Shown in pieces: positions 8,308 through 17,220 of a stretch of DNA of 32,559 bases (positions within the stretch are counted from its first letter, which is position 1; every line of letters starts with the position of its first letter). A program made the position numbers and the translations under genes. Origin of the DNA: a virus; IMG/VR virus record IMGVR_UViG_3300039018_000077, positions 1 to 32,559 of that record; one strand, given 5' to 3'. The notes beneath the pieces were generated by a model. It saw nothing but the letters and a program-made list of their open reading frames with translations. It did no database searches and was not told the DNA's origin.

Positions 8308-8565
8308 ATGTCACTTACCAAAACAACTTCAGTAGACCAGATTACTGTTGAAGAAAACGGAATCGTTCTTTATCGTGAAGCAACAAGAATTCTTGAGGAT
8401 GATGTTGAAATTAGCAAGAAGTTTCATCGTTCAAGCCTTACACCTGCTCAAGACCTGACAGGCGTTCCAACGAATGTCGTTGCAATCTGCAATGTGGCTT
8501 GGACAGCAGAGTGTATTGCGGCTTATCAAGCAGCACAGGTTGCGGCTGAAGCGGCACGAGCATAA
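8308..8565 (+). CDS. small fibre-linked protein of unknown function
   Basis: An 85-residue protein (MSLTKTTSVDQITVEENG, then DDVEISKKFHRSSLTP, and an Ala-rich C-terminal helix). Proteins with the central pattern of a conserved phenylalanine-His-Arg after a beta stretch often follow phage fibre genes; they could be fibre assembly helpers or minor tail parts, but no activity is established. AAAGGA precedes the ATG. It stands alone between two hairpins. Confidence 0.6.
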   Translation: MSLTKTTSVDQITVEENGIVLYREATRILEDDVEISKKFHRSSLTPAQDLTGVPTNVVAICNVAWTAECIAAYQAAQVAAEAARA

Positions 8566-8567
8566 AA

Positions 8568-8593
8568 AGTTCTATCTTTAATTAAGTAGAACT
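8568..8593 (+). other. hairpin before the first ejection gene
   Basis: AGTTCTA / TAGAACT form a perfect 7-bp stem, extended inside by CTT/AAG around a TAATT loop with one bulged T. It ends just before the AGGAG ribosome site of the next gene. It has no T run, so a role in message processing or translation is more likely than termination. Confidence 0.5.
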
Positions 8594-8610
8594 ACACAGG
8601 AGAAAAAACA

Positions 8611-11139
8611 ATGCCAACAGTAAATGACATTTATCAGCAGGTGCTAGGTCGCTCAGCAGAGCCAGAAGGATTAGCCTACTGGAAAAGCGTGTTTGGCAAT
8701 GATGTTGACGAAAATGAATTGGCACAGTTTAAAACTGCGGCTGCTCCTGAGTTGGCACAACGTCCGGCAGTTGGATCAGTTGCTGAACTATATCAACAGG
8801 TATTGGGTAGAGCACCTGAATCTCAAGCCGTGGTTGACGAATGGACTAGACAATTTGGTAGCACTATTGATGCTAATGAAGTTGCTCAATTTAGGGATGC
8901 CGCACAACTTGAAATAACTAACCCTAATATTTCTAATATTAAAGGTCAAATCCTAGCCCAAGGTACAACTGCTAATTGGACAGGTCAAGGTCAAGGTTCT
9001 GCGGAAGCCAATGCAACTGATATGGCTACTATTTTGGCTGGTATTGGTATTACTGATATTAGTCAGTTTGGAGTATTGCCAAATGGAAGTTTTGGTAACA
9101 AGGTAACAGGTCAAGCAGTTCCCAATACTTATGCTGAACGTCAGGTTGGTAATTCTTTTGGCGGGACATTTGCTGGTTCAGGAAACACTGGCTATCGTGT
9201 TAATTTTGATGCCGCTGGTAATCCTATTTTTTACACAACTGCTGCTTCTAGCTCAGATGTTCCTGGATGGGTAAAAGCCGCATTAATTGCTACTGCTGCT
9301 TACGTTGGTCTAGATGCTACGGGATTATTGGCTGCGGGCGGTGCGGCTGGTGGTGCTGGTACAACAGGTTTAACACTAGCTCAATTGGGTGGTACTGCGG
9401 GTGCGACTGCTCTGACTGCGGCTGAAACTGCGGCTTTATATGGTACTGGTGCGGCTGCTGCTGGTGGTGTGGCTGGCATGGGTGCTGGTACAGGCATTAC
9501 AGCGGCAGGTGCGGGAGGTCTTGGCGGTGCAACTAGTGTAGCGGGTCTTGGTACTGGTGTGGGAACAGGACTTACAACGGCTGGCGCAGGTGGACTTGGT
9601 GGAGCAACTGGAGCAGTAGGTCTTGGCGGTGCAACTGGCGCAGGACTTACAACGGCAGGTGGATTGACAGGAACTGGAGTTTTGACAGGATCAACTCTTG
9701 GGGCTGGCTTACTTGGTGCAACGGGTACTACCGCATTAACTGGCACTGGCGTATTAACAGGCTCTACACTTGGCACACAACTACTTGGAACTGGTGCTGG
9801 AACAGCAGCAACTGTTGGTGGCGTTACTGGATTAACCAATGCTGCTAATTTAGGTGCTGGCGCATTAACAACAGGTGTAGGTGCGGGTCTTGGAACGGCA
9901 GCAGGAGCTGCGGCAGGGACTGCGGCAGGAGCAGCAACAGGAGCAACTCTTGCGGGTTTAACACCTGCTCAACTAGGTGCTTTGATTTCTACTGGATTAA
10001 ACACTGGTGCGGGTCTTCTGCAACAACAGACATCTCGTGAAGCGGCTCTTGCAGCGCAAGCGATGATTGAAAGAGAGACTGCTGCGGCTAAATTAGGTGC
10101 TCAGTTTAGACCCATTGGGATGACTACTAGGTTTGGTACATCTAACTTTGCGTTTGATCCTGTAACAGGAAAATTAATTGATGCTAATTACAACCTAAGT
10201 CCAGAAGCTAAAGCCCAACAAGACAGGCTTATGGCTTTGTCAAATGCGGGTTTAACGCAAGCAGAAGCAGCGCAAGCACAATTTGCTCCTCTACAAGCTG
10301 GCGCACAGCAGATGTTTAATCTAGGCCAAGGTTATTTGGGTGGCACAACTGATCCTCGCCTAGCTGAAATTGCTTCTCAATATTTAGCCTTGTCTCCAGA
10401 AAGTCAGCGTTTAACTGCTCTTGGAGGTCAGTACATTGCTCAATCTCCTGAACAAGTAGCTCAAAACTACTTAAATCAACAGATGGCTTTGTTGCAACCA
10501 GGCAGAGAGTTGGAGTTAGCTAATCTGCAAAACAAACTGCAACAACAAGGCCGTGGCGGTCTTTCTGTGGCGCAAGGTGGCTCTTATGGTGCTACCACTC
10601 CTGAACTACAGGCTTTGTTTAACGCTCGTGCTAAACAAGAAGCTGAATTGGCGGCTTCTGCTCAACAAGCTGGACAAAAAGATGTTTTGTTTGGTGCGGG
10701 ATTGTTTGGTACAGGCCAGAAACTTGGAATTGAAGGCCAACAGTTTGGTATAGATGCACTAGCTAAACAACAAGCACTTGAAAAAGAGAGATTAGCACTT
10801 GGCGGTTCTCTTTTCACCCAAGGAGCTACTAATTTGGGTAGTTATTATGCGGGTCAAAAAGCCGCCTATGATCCTTACACTGCTGCAATGAACCAAGTTT
10901 CAGCTTTGGAACTTGCTGCTCAACAACCATTTACATTAAGCACTGGTCTTGCAGAAAAGATGTCGGCAGCAGGGCAAAGAGTTGGCGAATTCGGTTTGAA
11001 AGGTGCGGGTCAAAGCGTACTGTTATCAACAGGCCCTGCGGCAACTACTAATCCATACTCAACATTTTTAAGCGGTTTGGGTGGTTCTCCTGCATTTGGT
11101 ACTGCGGCAGGTAATGCCTTAACTAGCTTATTCTCATAA
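8611..11139 (+). CDS. large internal-virion/ejection protein with two DUF4214-like repeats
   Basis: An 842-residue protein. Residues 4-50 and 56-100 are two copies of a DUF4214-like unit (DIYQQVLGRSAEPEG and ELYQQVLGRAPES, each followed by an aspartate-linked EVAQF/ELAQF). Residues of roughly 220-460 are a very Gly/Ala/Thr-rich, glycine-zipper-like tract with internal repeats. The rest is Gln/Ala-rich helix. Together with the next two genes it forms a trio in the place of T7 14-15-16 and P22 7-20-16, whose products leave the virion and form a channel across the cell envelope. The glycine-zipper tract would suit membrane entry. The ejection role is inferred from order, size and composition; an adhesin-like virion role is the alternative. 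Confidence 0.65.
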   Translation: MPTVNDIYQQVLGRSAEPEGLAYWKSVFGNDVDENELAQFKTAAAPELAQRPAVGSVAELYQQVLGRAPESQAVVDEWTRQFGSTIDANEVAQFRDAAQLEITNPNISNIKGQILAQGTTANWTGQGQGSAEANATDMATILAGIGITDISQFGVLPNGSFGNKVTGQAVPNTYAERQVGNSFGGTFAGSGNTGYRVNFDAAGNPIFYTTAASSSDVPGWVKAALIATAAYVGLDATGLLAAGGAAGGAGTTGLTLAQLGGTAGATALTAAETAALYGTGAAAAGGVAGMGAGTGITAAGAGGLGGATSVAGLGTGVGTGLTTAGAGGLGGATGAVGLGGATGAGLTTAGGLTGTGVLTGSTLGAGLLGATGTTALTGTGVLTGSTLGTQLLGTGAGTAATVGGVTGLTNAANLGAGALTTGVGAGLGTAAGAAAGTAAGAATGATLAGLTPAQLGALISTGLNTGAGLLQQQTSREAALAAQAMIERETAAAKLGAQFRPIGMTTRFGTSNFAFDPVTGKLIDANYNLSPEAKAQQDRLMALSNAGLTQAEAAQAQFAPLQAGAQQMFNLGQGYLGGTTDPRLAEIASQYLALSPESQRLTALGGQYIAQSPEQVAQNYLNQQMALLQPGRELELANLQNKLQQQGRGGLSVAQGGSYGATTPELQALFNARAKQEAELAASAQQAGQKDVLFGAGLFGTGQKLGIEGQQFGIDALAKQQALEKERLALGGSLFTQGATNLGSYYAGQKAAYDPYTAAMNQVSALELAAQQPFTLSTGLAEKMSAAGQRVGEFGLKGAGQSVLLSTGPAATTNPYSTFLSGLGGSPAFGTAAGNALTSLFS
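9672..9772 (+). repeat. tandem repeat in the Gly/Thr-rich tract
   Basis: The segment TGTGVLTGSTLG is encoded twice, 24 codons apart, and is preceded by near-copies of AGAGGLGGAT (around 9505 and 9585). The copies share much of the DNA sequence as well, so this part of the gene grew by recent local duplication. Confidence 0.7.
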
Positions 11140-11148
11140 GGACTCATC

Positions 11149-12549
11149 ATGGCAGACAATATCGTAGCGGGTCTATTTGGACTAAGCCCAGAAATGTATG
11201 GCGAACAACAAAGAACAAGTGCTTTAGCAGAGGGCATTAGGTTGGCTCAACTAGACCCTGCGGCTCGTGGTGCGGCAATGACCTATGCGGGTGCTAGAGG
11301 TCTTGGTACTGCTATTGGTGGTGCTATGGGCATAGAAGACCCTCAGTTGAAGTTAATTAGCCTTAGAAACTCTATTGCTCAACAGATAGATCAAACCAAT
11401 CCTGAGTCGATCCTACAAGGTGCTCAGATGTTGGCACAAGCTGGCGATCAACAAGGTGCTATGGCTATGGCTCAATATGCTCGTCAAGCACAAGTTCAAA
11501 TTGCTGAACAACAACAACGCTTGTTAGCAGGAGAAGCATCTTTAGCTGCAAAGCAAGCATCTTTGGCATCAGCAAGTCGTGAACGATTCCAAGCCGATCC
11601 ATTCCAAAAATTAGTGGAATCAGGTAAATATACCCCTGCAAGTCTTGCAGAGTATCAAAGAACTGGATTACCCGCAGATTTAGTTTTATACGAAAAACCA
11701 GAAAAACCTGAGAAACCAGATTCAAAAACAACTATCCAAAAACTTCAAGAATATGCGGCAACTTTGCCACCTGGTTCTCCTCTCTTAGCTCAAGTACAAG
11801 CAGCAATTAGTGCTGAAGGTCAAAGCCGTGGAACAAAAGTTGAAGTTAAGTTACCAGAATCACAAAAAGCAGAACAAGGCGAACGAGGAAAGTCATTAAC
11901 TAAAGATTTCTTTGAAAATGTTTCTCCAACAGCTAGAAATGCTCAAAAGAATTTACCTGCAATTACATCCAATTTGAATATCTTGGACAAAGGTTTTGAA
12001 ACTGGTTTTGGTACAGAAACAGCCGCTTCTGCCGCAAAAGTTCTGGCGGCTTTAGGGGTTCAAGGTGCTGAAAAGTTTGCTTCAAATTCACAAATATTTT
12101 TAGCCAATGCAAATCAAGCAGTTTTATCAAAACAACTTGAGCAAAAAGGTACGCAAACTAAGACCGATGCCGAGCGTATTGAGCAAACTGGTGCAAGATT
12201 GGGTAACACCAAAGAGGCAAACAAGTTTATTCTTACAGTTGCTAAAGAACAACTTCAGAGAGATATTGAACAACGTGATTTTTATGCCAAATGGTATAGA
12301 ACAAACACAACGTATGATGGTGCAGAAGACGCTTGGTTTGATGGCAAAGGTAGTCAATCTTTGTTTGACAGACCTGCTCTTAAACAATATGGTGTTTCTG
12401 CTTCTAAGCAAATTCCAACCAATGCACCATCTTCATCAACAGTAAGTATTGATCAAGAGAGGCAAAATGCGAAAGCAGCAATTGCCGCAGGTGCATCTGC
12501 TGACAAAGTGCGTGAGCGTTTTAAACAAAAAACTAATCAGGAGTTGTAA
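11149..12549 (+). CDS. second candidate internal-virion/ejection protein
   Basis: A 466-residue helical protein rich in Ala, Gln, Glu and Lys, with a coiled-coil stretch (around residues 110-160) and a charged EKPEKPEKPDSK hinge near residue 185. The first 65 residues have a small hydrophobic, glycine-containing part (RGLGTAIGGAMG). No enzyme motif is visible. It lies between two other large virion-type genes and has the size and composition of a middle ejection protein such as T7 gp15 or P22 gp20. AAGGA precedes the ATG. Confidence 0.6.
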   Translation: MADNIVAGLFGLSPEMYGEQQRTSALAEGIRLAQLDPAARGAAMTYAGARGLGTAIGGAMGIEDPQLKLISLRNSIAQQIDQTNPESILQGAQMLAQAGDQQGAMAMAQYARQAQVQIAEQQQRLLAGEASLAAKQASLASASRERFQADPFQKLVESGKYTPASLAEYQRTGLPADLVLYEKPEKPEKPDSKTTIQKLQEYAATLPPGSPLLAQVQAAISAEGQSRGTKVEVKLPESQKAEQGERGKSLTKDFFENVSPTARNAQKNLPAITSNLNILDKGFETGFGTETAASAAKVLAALGVQGAEKFASNSQIFLANANQAVLSKQLEQKGTQTKTDAERIEQTGARLGNTKEANKFILTVAKEQLQRDIEQRDFYAKWYRTNTTYDGAEDAWFDGKGSQSLFDRPALKQYGVSASKQIPTNAPSSSTVSIDQERQNAKAAIAAGASADKVRERFKQKTNQEL

Positions 12550-15000
12550 ATGGCTACTGGATATGAAGACTTGCTCCCAACTGAAACTGCGGGTGTTTCT
12601 GGATATGAAGACCTTATTGTTACAAAGCCACTATCAAGGCAAGCACCTAGTGCAATAACGCAGTTAGGCCGCACTGCCGCATCTTTAGCTGACGTTACTG
12701 TTGGTGGAGTATTACCTGCTGCCGCACAAATGGTTGGCTATCCTTTGGCACGTTTAGGACGCTCTCCTGAAGAAGCACAAGCGGCTACACAAAGGATTGT
12801 TTCTGCTGTTGACAAACCATTTGGTAAGATGGCTGGTGTTACTGAGACTCCAGAATACCAACAAGAGACTGCTCGTCAGATCATGGACTTTATTGGTGAA
12901 AACTTTCAAAAAGGAGCTAAATGGATTGCTGATAAAACAGGCATTCCTGCTTCAGATGTTGAAAGTTACATGGCTTCATTAGGTGTTGCCGCACCTGCTA
13001 TTGCTAGACCTGTTGCCAGAACAGTTCAAGAAGTATCTGCTCCATTTGTTGAGAAGGCCGTTATTGGTGCAAAGATGCCTTTTGAGCCAATGATGCAAGC
13101 CAAACGTGAAAGAATGTCTTTAGAAGACTACGCTCGTGGGCCACAAATTGATGCTGCTATAGAAGCACAACGTCTTGGTATTGCTTTAAGCCCAGAAAAC
13201 ATTCAATCAACAATTGGGACACGAACACTTTCTACAATTGCTGGCGAACAAGGCTCAAGAGCAATAACTGATGTAAACAAAAATCAAGTGCGTAAAGTTG
13301 CTTTGAATGAATTAGGTTTGCCAGAAACTACGCAATTTGATAGCAAAATACCATTTAATAACGCAAGAATAAAGGTTGCTGAACCATATAACCAAGTTAG
13401 GAAACTACCAACAATGACTGCTGATGCGTCATTGCTTTCATCTTTAAACAAGTTGCGTCCTGACGAAGCTGTTATTGGTTCAGAAAGATACTCAAAAGGT
13501 ATCAATGCAATTATTGATGATGCCGTTATTAAAACAACAAATGGTTTAACTGGTGCAGAAGTTCTTAAAAATGTTCAAACATTGCGCCAACGTGCTCAAA
13601 AGACATACAACAACAAAAATGCAGACCTTGCGGCCTTAGATGTTGCTGACACAAACCTAGCTATTGCCACTGCTTTAGAGTCTATGATTGAAACAAACAT
13701 TTTCAATCCAAAGTTGTTATCTCAGTTTAGAGATGCTAGGCAAAAGATGGCTAAAACTTATGCTTATGAAGCCGCTACAGATTTCAATACAGGCATTATT
13801 GATGTTAACAAACTTAGCCGTATTACCGAAAAAGATAATGCCATGACAGGTGATATTGCTGCACTTGGAAAGATTGCGGGCAATTATCCAGATGCGTTTG
13901 CCGTCAAGCCATCTAAAGGATTTGCTGATACACCTCGCATTGCAAGAGCAAGTATTGGCGGGGCAACGGGTGCAGCAATTGGTAGTCAATTTGGCGTTGG
14001 GGGTGCGGCATTTGGTGGTCTTGTGGGAACTTTGGCTGGCGAAGGCATAGGGTCTTTGGCGGCAAGTCGCATAGCCTCTCCAAGTTATCAAGCGGGATTA
14101 ACTTTGCGTGATGCCCGTATCCCTGTTAGTCAGGTAGCAACAGCGGCACAACCTATTCCTCAGAGTCAGGCTATTGTTCCTTATCAAGCCCCTGTAGAGG
14201 TTTTGATGCCTGGTCAAGGCCCATATCAACCTAATTTTGTTATTCAGCCTAATCAGTATGGCCCTCGTGTTGGGACACCTGGCTTTGCACCTACGCCACC
14301 ACAAATTGCCGCACCTAGTGGGCAAGGAACTCTTTCTGGCTTACGGGCAGAAGATGTTCGCAGATCAGGAATGTCTCGCACTCTTGGTCAACAAGCAGAA
14401 GCACAACAAGCGGCAGCAGAAGCAGCTTCTCGTCAAACAACTCGTGGTGCGGTTGAATTGCAAATAAACCCATTGACAGGTGCGCCTGAGATTTCTACGG
14501 GTGTTCGTGGTGCTACGCCATCTACATTCCAAGACTTTGGTACATCTTTGCAGTCTGCAACAGATAAAGCCGCTTCAGGTCGCACATTTGATTTTACTGC
14601 CGCTGAAAAAGTTGCATTTGATAGAACCCGTGTTGATTTGGCCGAAATAGTGCCAGGCATGAAATCATTGTCAGACAAAACAATTGCGACACGAATCCTT
14701 GACAGAGAGTTTGTGCAAGATGCAATTACAAAGGCAAGAGATAAAGCTGTTGCTTTTGAGCAAATTGCGGCTCGTGCAAAAACTGAAAGATCAAAACAAG
14801 AAGCTATTGCCAACAGAGAGCGAATGTTAGACCTTGCTGAACAAATGGAAAATTCATTGCGGGTTGCAAGACCTGATTTAAGTGGAAAGCAACAAGGGCC
14901 AAAGACTCGTGCGGCTTTCCGTGAAGGCTTACTTACAAACCCACCACTTCCATTTAAGATGGAAATTCGTGGGACTAACAAACTTCTATCTGGCGACTAA
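12550..15000 (+). CDS. third candidate internal-virion/ejection protein
   Basis: An 816-residue protein starting directly after the previous stop. It is mostly helical, with a clear glycine-zipper membrane-type segment near residues 465-510 (IGGATGAAIGSQFGVGGA and GGLVGTLAGEGIGS) followed by a Gln/Pro-rich linker and a charged C-terminal domain. The zipper is typical of proteins that insert in membranes during DNA entry. No lytic transglycosylase active site is visible, unlike T7 gp16. The ejection role is inferred from order and composition. Its stop shares bases with the next start. Confidence 0.6.
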   Translation: MATGYEDLLPTETAGVSGYEDLIVTKPLSRQAPSAITQLGRTAASLADVTVGGVLPAAAQMVGYPLARLGRSPEEAQAATQRIVSAVDKPFGKMAGVTETPEYQQETARQIMDFIGENFQKGAKWIADKTGIPASDVESYMASLGVAAPAIARPVARTVQEVSAPFVEKAVIGAKMPFEPMMQAKRERMSLEDYARGPQIDAAIEAQRLGIALSPENIQSTIGTRTLSTIAGEQGSRAITDVNKNQVRKVALNELGLPETTQFDSKIPFNNARIKVAEPYNQVRKLPTMTADASLLSSLNKLRPDEAVIGSERYSKGINAIIDDAVIKTTNGLTGAEVLKNVQTLRQRAQKTYNNKNADLAALDVADTNLAIATALESMIETNIFNPKLLSQFRDARQKMAKTYAYEAATDFNTGIIDVNKLSRITEKDNAMTGDIAALGKIAGNYPDAFAVKPSKGFADTPRIARASIGGATGAAIGSQFGVGGAAFGGLVGTLAGEGIGSLAASRIASPSYQAGLTLRDARIPVSQVATAAQPIPQSQAIVPYQAPVEVLMPGQGPYQPNFVIQPNQYGPRVGTPGFAPTPPQIAAPSGQGTLSGLRAEDVRRSGMSRTLGQQAEAQQAAAEAASRQTTRGAVELQINPLTGAPEISTGVRGATPSTFQDFGTSLQSATDKAASGRTFDFTAAEKVAFDRTRVDLAEIVPGMKSLSDKTIATRILDREFVQDAITKARDKAVAFEQIAARAKTERSKQEAIANRERMLDLAEQMENSLRVARPDLSGKQQGPKTRAAFREGLLTNPPLPFKMEIRGTNKLLSGD

Positions 15001-15092
15001 TGAAAGATTGGACTGTAGCAATCATTGCGGCAGTCTGTATTACATTATTTGTGGTATTTGGTAGTTACATCATAATTTGGGCGATGCCGTGA
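15000..15092 (+). CDS. 30-residue single-pass membrane protein
   Basis: The ATG at 15000 uses the last base of the preceding TAA, and the frame ends with a TGA that overlaps the next start (GTGA). The product starts MKDWTVAIIAA and is almost wholly one hydrophobic segment (residues 5-28). The tight junctions at both ends argue that it is real. It opens the lysis region and could be a small holin helper, but that is a guess. Confidence 0.6.
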   Translation: MKDWTVAIIAAVCITLFVVFGSYIIIWAMP

Positions 15093-15376
15093 GATGGTTA
15101 ATACCACTTGTTCTTATCCTCTCACTTCAATCTACAGGGAAAGACTTATGTAGTGTGCGTGAGTTTTACTCTATTGCTTGGGGAATACACGATCCGACTG
15201 AGAGACATAGATTGATGGTTGAGTGGCTTACAAAACGTCAACAATTGTGCAGAAGTACCGACTTTAAAGTAATCTGGAATAACTTGGCTGAGTGGGCGGG
15301 AAATGCTGATTCACATCATCTAAGGGCATTAGTGGTTCATGGGTACAAAGAAGCACTTGAGAGGGAGAAGAAATGA
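15089..15376 (+). CDS. hypothetical protein with a signal-peptide-like N-terminus
   Basis: I chose the GTG at 15089, which overlaps the previous TGA (GTGA); a TTG at 15077 would add four residues. The product of 95 residues begins MRWLIPLVLILSLQSTG, a signal sequence or membrane anchor, then a polar domain with two Cys (CSVREFYSIAWG and QLCRST). Secreted domains in this position are often spanin parts or regulators of lysis, but no lipobox is clear, and I do not recognise the family. Confidence 0.6.
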   Translation: MRWLIPLVLILSLQSTGKDLCSVREFYSIAWGIHDPTERHRLMVEWLTKRQQLCRSTDFKVIWNNLAEWAGNADSHHLRALVVHGYKEALEREKK

Positions 15377-15609
15377 TAGACACAATCAAGCTATTCCCGA
15401 CAGTTCAACCTTCTGGGTATCCAGATAGGCATGACCTTGCTCAAGCAAAGCTAGAGAAACAACATGAAATGAACAAGGTAAATGAGATAGCCAAGCAAAA
15501 GAAAACTGAATTACAAGATTTGGCCTTTGAGATTTACACAAAAAAAGTAGTTCAAGAGCGACTCCGTATGGAGATATTTCAGAATCGTAAACTGGATATT
15601 TATGTATGA
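15373..15609 (+). CDS. small charged coiled-coil protein
   Basis: A 78-residue protein with a Pro-containing start and a long charged helix (residues 22-70, rich in Lys, Glu and Gln). It starts by ATGA overlap with the gene before and ends by ATGA overlap with the gene after, so it is firmly part of the lysis operon. The function is unknown. Confidence 0.6.
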   Translation: MIDTIKLFPTVQPSGYPDRHDLAQAKLEKQHEMNKVNEIAKQKKTELQDLAFEIYTKKVVQERLRMEIFQNRKLDIYV

Positions 15610-15878
15610 CCAAGAAACCGATAAGACCCAAGCCTCAGATAGAGGTGAAAGAGAAGCTAACCCTTTGGGTGACACTCATGGTAAGCGCAACCCTGTGCAT
15701 CTCTGTATTGGCTATGGTGGTCAGCTTTATGCTTGGCCTTTGGGCAAAAGAAGTGGACAACGCAGAGATATTCAAGATGATTTCACCCGCTTTTTCTACA
15801 CTTATCGGAGGAATGATTGGATTCCTGAGTGGTATCAAACTCATGCAGAATGAAGATAAATCTAAATGTAAGGACTAA
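15606..15878 (+). CDS. two-pass membrane protein, holin candidate
   Basis: A 90-residue protein with a basic N-terminus, a membrane segment at about 20-44 (LWVTLMVSATLCISVLAMVV), a short loop, a second segment at about 58-80 (STLIGGMIGFLSGIKL) and a charged tail. Size and topology fit a class II holin, which would open the inner membrane to release the endolysin. A second reading frame (15602-15853) overlaps it, but it has no such pattern. Confidence 0.65.
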   Translation: MTKKPIRPKPQIEVKEKLTLWVTLMVSATLCISVLAMVVSFMLGLWAKEVDNAEIFKMISPAFSTLIGGMIGFLSGIKLMQNEDKSKCKD

Positions 15879-15880
15879 AA

Positions 15881-16375
15881 ATGTTTGAAATCTTATCTGG
15901 TGGAATACTAGGCTCTATCTTTGGTGGGGTGTTTCGCCTTGCCCCAGAAGTCCTTAAATGGATGGATAAGAAGAATGAGCGTGAGCATGAACTCAATATG
16001 TTCAAGTTCCAATGTGATCTAGAGGCTCAACGTGGTCAACAGAAACTAGCTGAAATTGGTGCTCAACGAGAAGCCGCTATTGACGTAGGTGTCATGGATG
16101 CCTTCAATAACGCCATTACACAGCAAGCAGAGATGGTTAAAGCCGCAGGTGGATGGGTAGCCTCACTTTCTGCTTCTGTTCGTCCAGTAGTAACATATTG
16201 GGTACTATTCGTTTGGTCATTCATCCATGTGTGGTTTGCTTGGAACGCATGGTTAGGTGGTGCTCCCGCTACTGAAGTCTTCAAAACAATGATGACACCA
16301 GACTTTTCTGCTTTGCTATCAGGAACTATTAACTACTGGTTTCTTGATAGAACTCTCTCTAAGCGTGGAATATGA
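15881..16375 (+). CDS. 3TM-type holin family protein
   Basis: A 164-residue protein. The N-terminal hydrophobic, glycine-rich segment (ILSGGILGSIFGGVF), a long charged helix, the segment VRPVVTYWVLFVWSF and the ending LLSGTINYWFLDRTL are the pattern of the GTA/phage 3TM holin family. It would make the membrane pore used by the endolysin encoded immediately downstream, whose start overlaps its stop (ATGA). TAAGGA is the ribosome site. With the gene at 15606 this gives two membrane proteins of holin type; one could be the antiholin. Confidence 0.8.
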   Translation: MFEILSGGILGSIFGGVFRLAPEVLKWMDKKNEREHELNMFKFQCDLEAQRGQQKLAEIGAQREAAIDVGVMDAFNNAITQQAEMVKAAGGWVASLSASVRPVVTYWVLFVWSFIHVWFAWNAWLGGAPATEVFKTMMTPDFSALLSGTINYWFLDRTLSKRGI

Positions 16376-16815
16376 ACTTAGAGTTGGCAGCAGAACTATG
16401 TAAAAGGTTCGAGGGCTTTCGTTCTAAGCCCTACCTTTGCCCTGCTAACGTAGCCACGATAGGCTATGGGTCTACTTACTATGCCGATAAGCGTAAAGTG
16501 ACCTTAGAAGACCCTCCAATGACTCAGGAAGAGGCTAATCACCTACTAATGATTGAGTTGGAGCATACCTACTTGCCAGGTGTTCTGAGAAACTGCCCAA
16601 TTCTTTTGACAGATGAACGCAAGTGCAATGCCATTGTTGACTTCGTTTATAACTTAGGTATTGGCAGACTTCAAACCTCTACTCTCAAGCGCAAAATCAA
16701 TGCTTCTGATTGGGAAGGCGCTAAAGAACAACTAATGTTGTGGACTAAAGGTGGCGGGAAAGTGTTGCCTGGTCTTCTCAAGCGCAGACAAGCTGAGTGC
16801 TCTTTGTTAAACTAA
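16372..16815 (+). CDS. GH24 lysozyme-type endolysin
   Basis: A 147-residue muramidase that cuts the glycan of peptidoglycan. The catalytic set of T4/P21-type endolysins is present as E14 (FEGF), C23 and T29 in the spacing E-8-C-5-T, followed by IGYG. Further family signs are AIVDFVYNLGIG and the Lys/Arg-rich GLLKRRQAEC end. There is no signal-anchor segment at the N-terminus, so it depends on a holin for release. It is translationally coupled to the holin gene. Confidence 0.95.
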   Translation: MNLELAAELCKRFEGFRSKPYLCPANVATIGYGSTYYADKRKVTLEDPPMTQEEANHLLMIELEHTYLPGVLRNCPILLTDERKCNAIVDFVYNLGIGRLQTSTLKRKINASDWEGAKEQLMLWTKGGGKVLPGLLKRRQAECSLLN

Positions 16816-16845
16816 ACTGTAATAAATATCCTATAAGGTGTTGTA

Positions 16846-17220
16846 ATGCCTAACATTCCTACACCACAAGATGTCGTACACTTCGCACAATGTGTCAAAA
16901 AGTGGCAACAAGTGCTTAGTTTGGGTGATTGGAGAATTGAGAAAGGAAGTAAACCAGCAAAGGCTGCTATGGCTTCTGTGGAGTTTAATTCTGCGGCTAG
17001 ATTGGCTACTTACAGACTAGGCGACTTTGGTGCTGAGAAGATCACACCAGAATCTTTGGATCAGACTGCTTTACACGAGTTACTTCATGTGTTTCTGCAC
17101 GATTTAATGACTGTGGCACAAGACCCCAAATCGTCTGAAGACGAGGTTGAGATGCAAGAGCATAGGGTCATCAATCTGCTAGAAAAGTTACTTTCAAGGG
17201 ATTCCAATGGGCGCTCATAA
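16846..17220 (+). CDS. zinc metallopeptidase-like protein (HExxH)
   Basis: A 124-residue protein. HELLH at residues 77-81 is the HExxH zinc-binding and catalytic motif, and a second acidic/His pair (E105-H106) before a C-terminal helix could supply the third ligand. Small phage proteins of this layout are annotated as putative metallopeptidases (SprT-like or DUF45-like); the target is not known. Its own ribosome site is ATAAGGTG. It overlaps the following gene by 14 bases. Confidence 0.72.
   Translation: MPNIPTPQDVVHFAQCVKKWQQVLSLGDWRIEKGSKPAKAAMASVEFNSAARLATYRLGDFGAEKITPESLDQTALHELLHVFLHDLMTVAQDPKSSEDEVEMQEHRVINLLEKLLSRDSNGRS

Noticed and set aside
9381-9839. 152-codon Pro/Ala/Val frame on the minus strand
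   Set aside because: It is the reverse of the Gly/Ala tract of the first ejection protein; the composition is explained by that gene.
14433-14981. 182-codon minus-strand frame at the end of the third ejection gene
   Set aside because: It lies wholly inside a better supported plus gene, with no ribosome site or operon context.
15602-15853. 83-codon plus frame overlapping the holin candidate
   Set aside because: It has no membrane pattern, and the overlapping frame at 15606 has two clear membrane segments and an ATGA junction.
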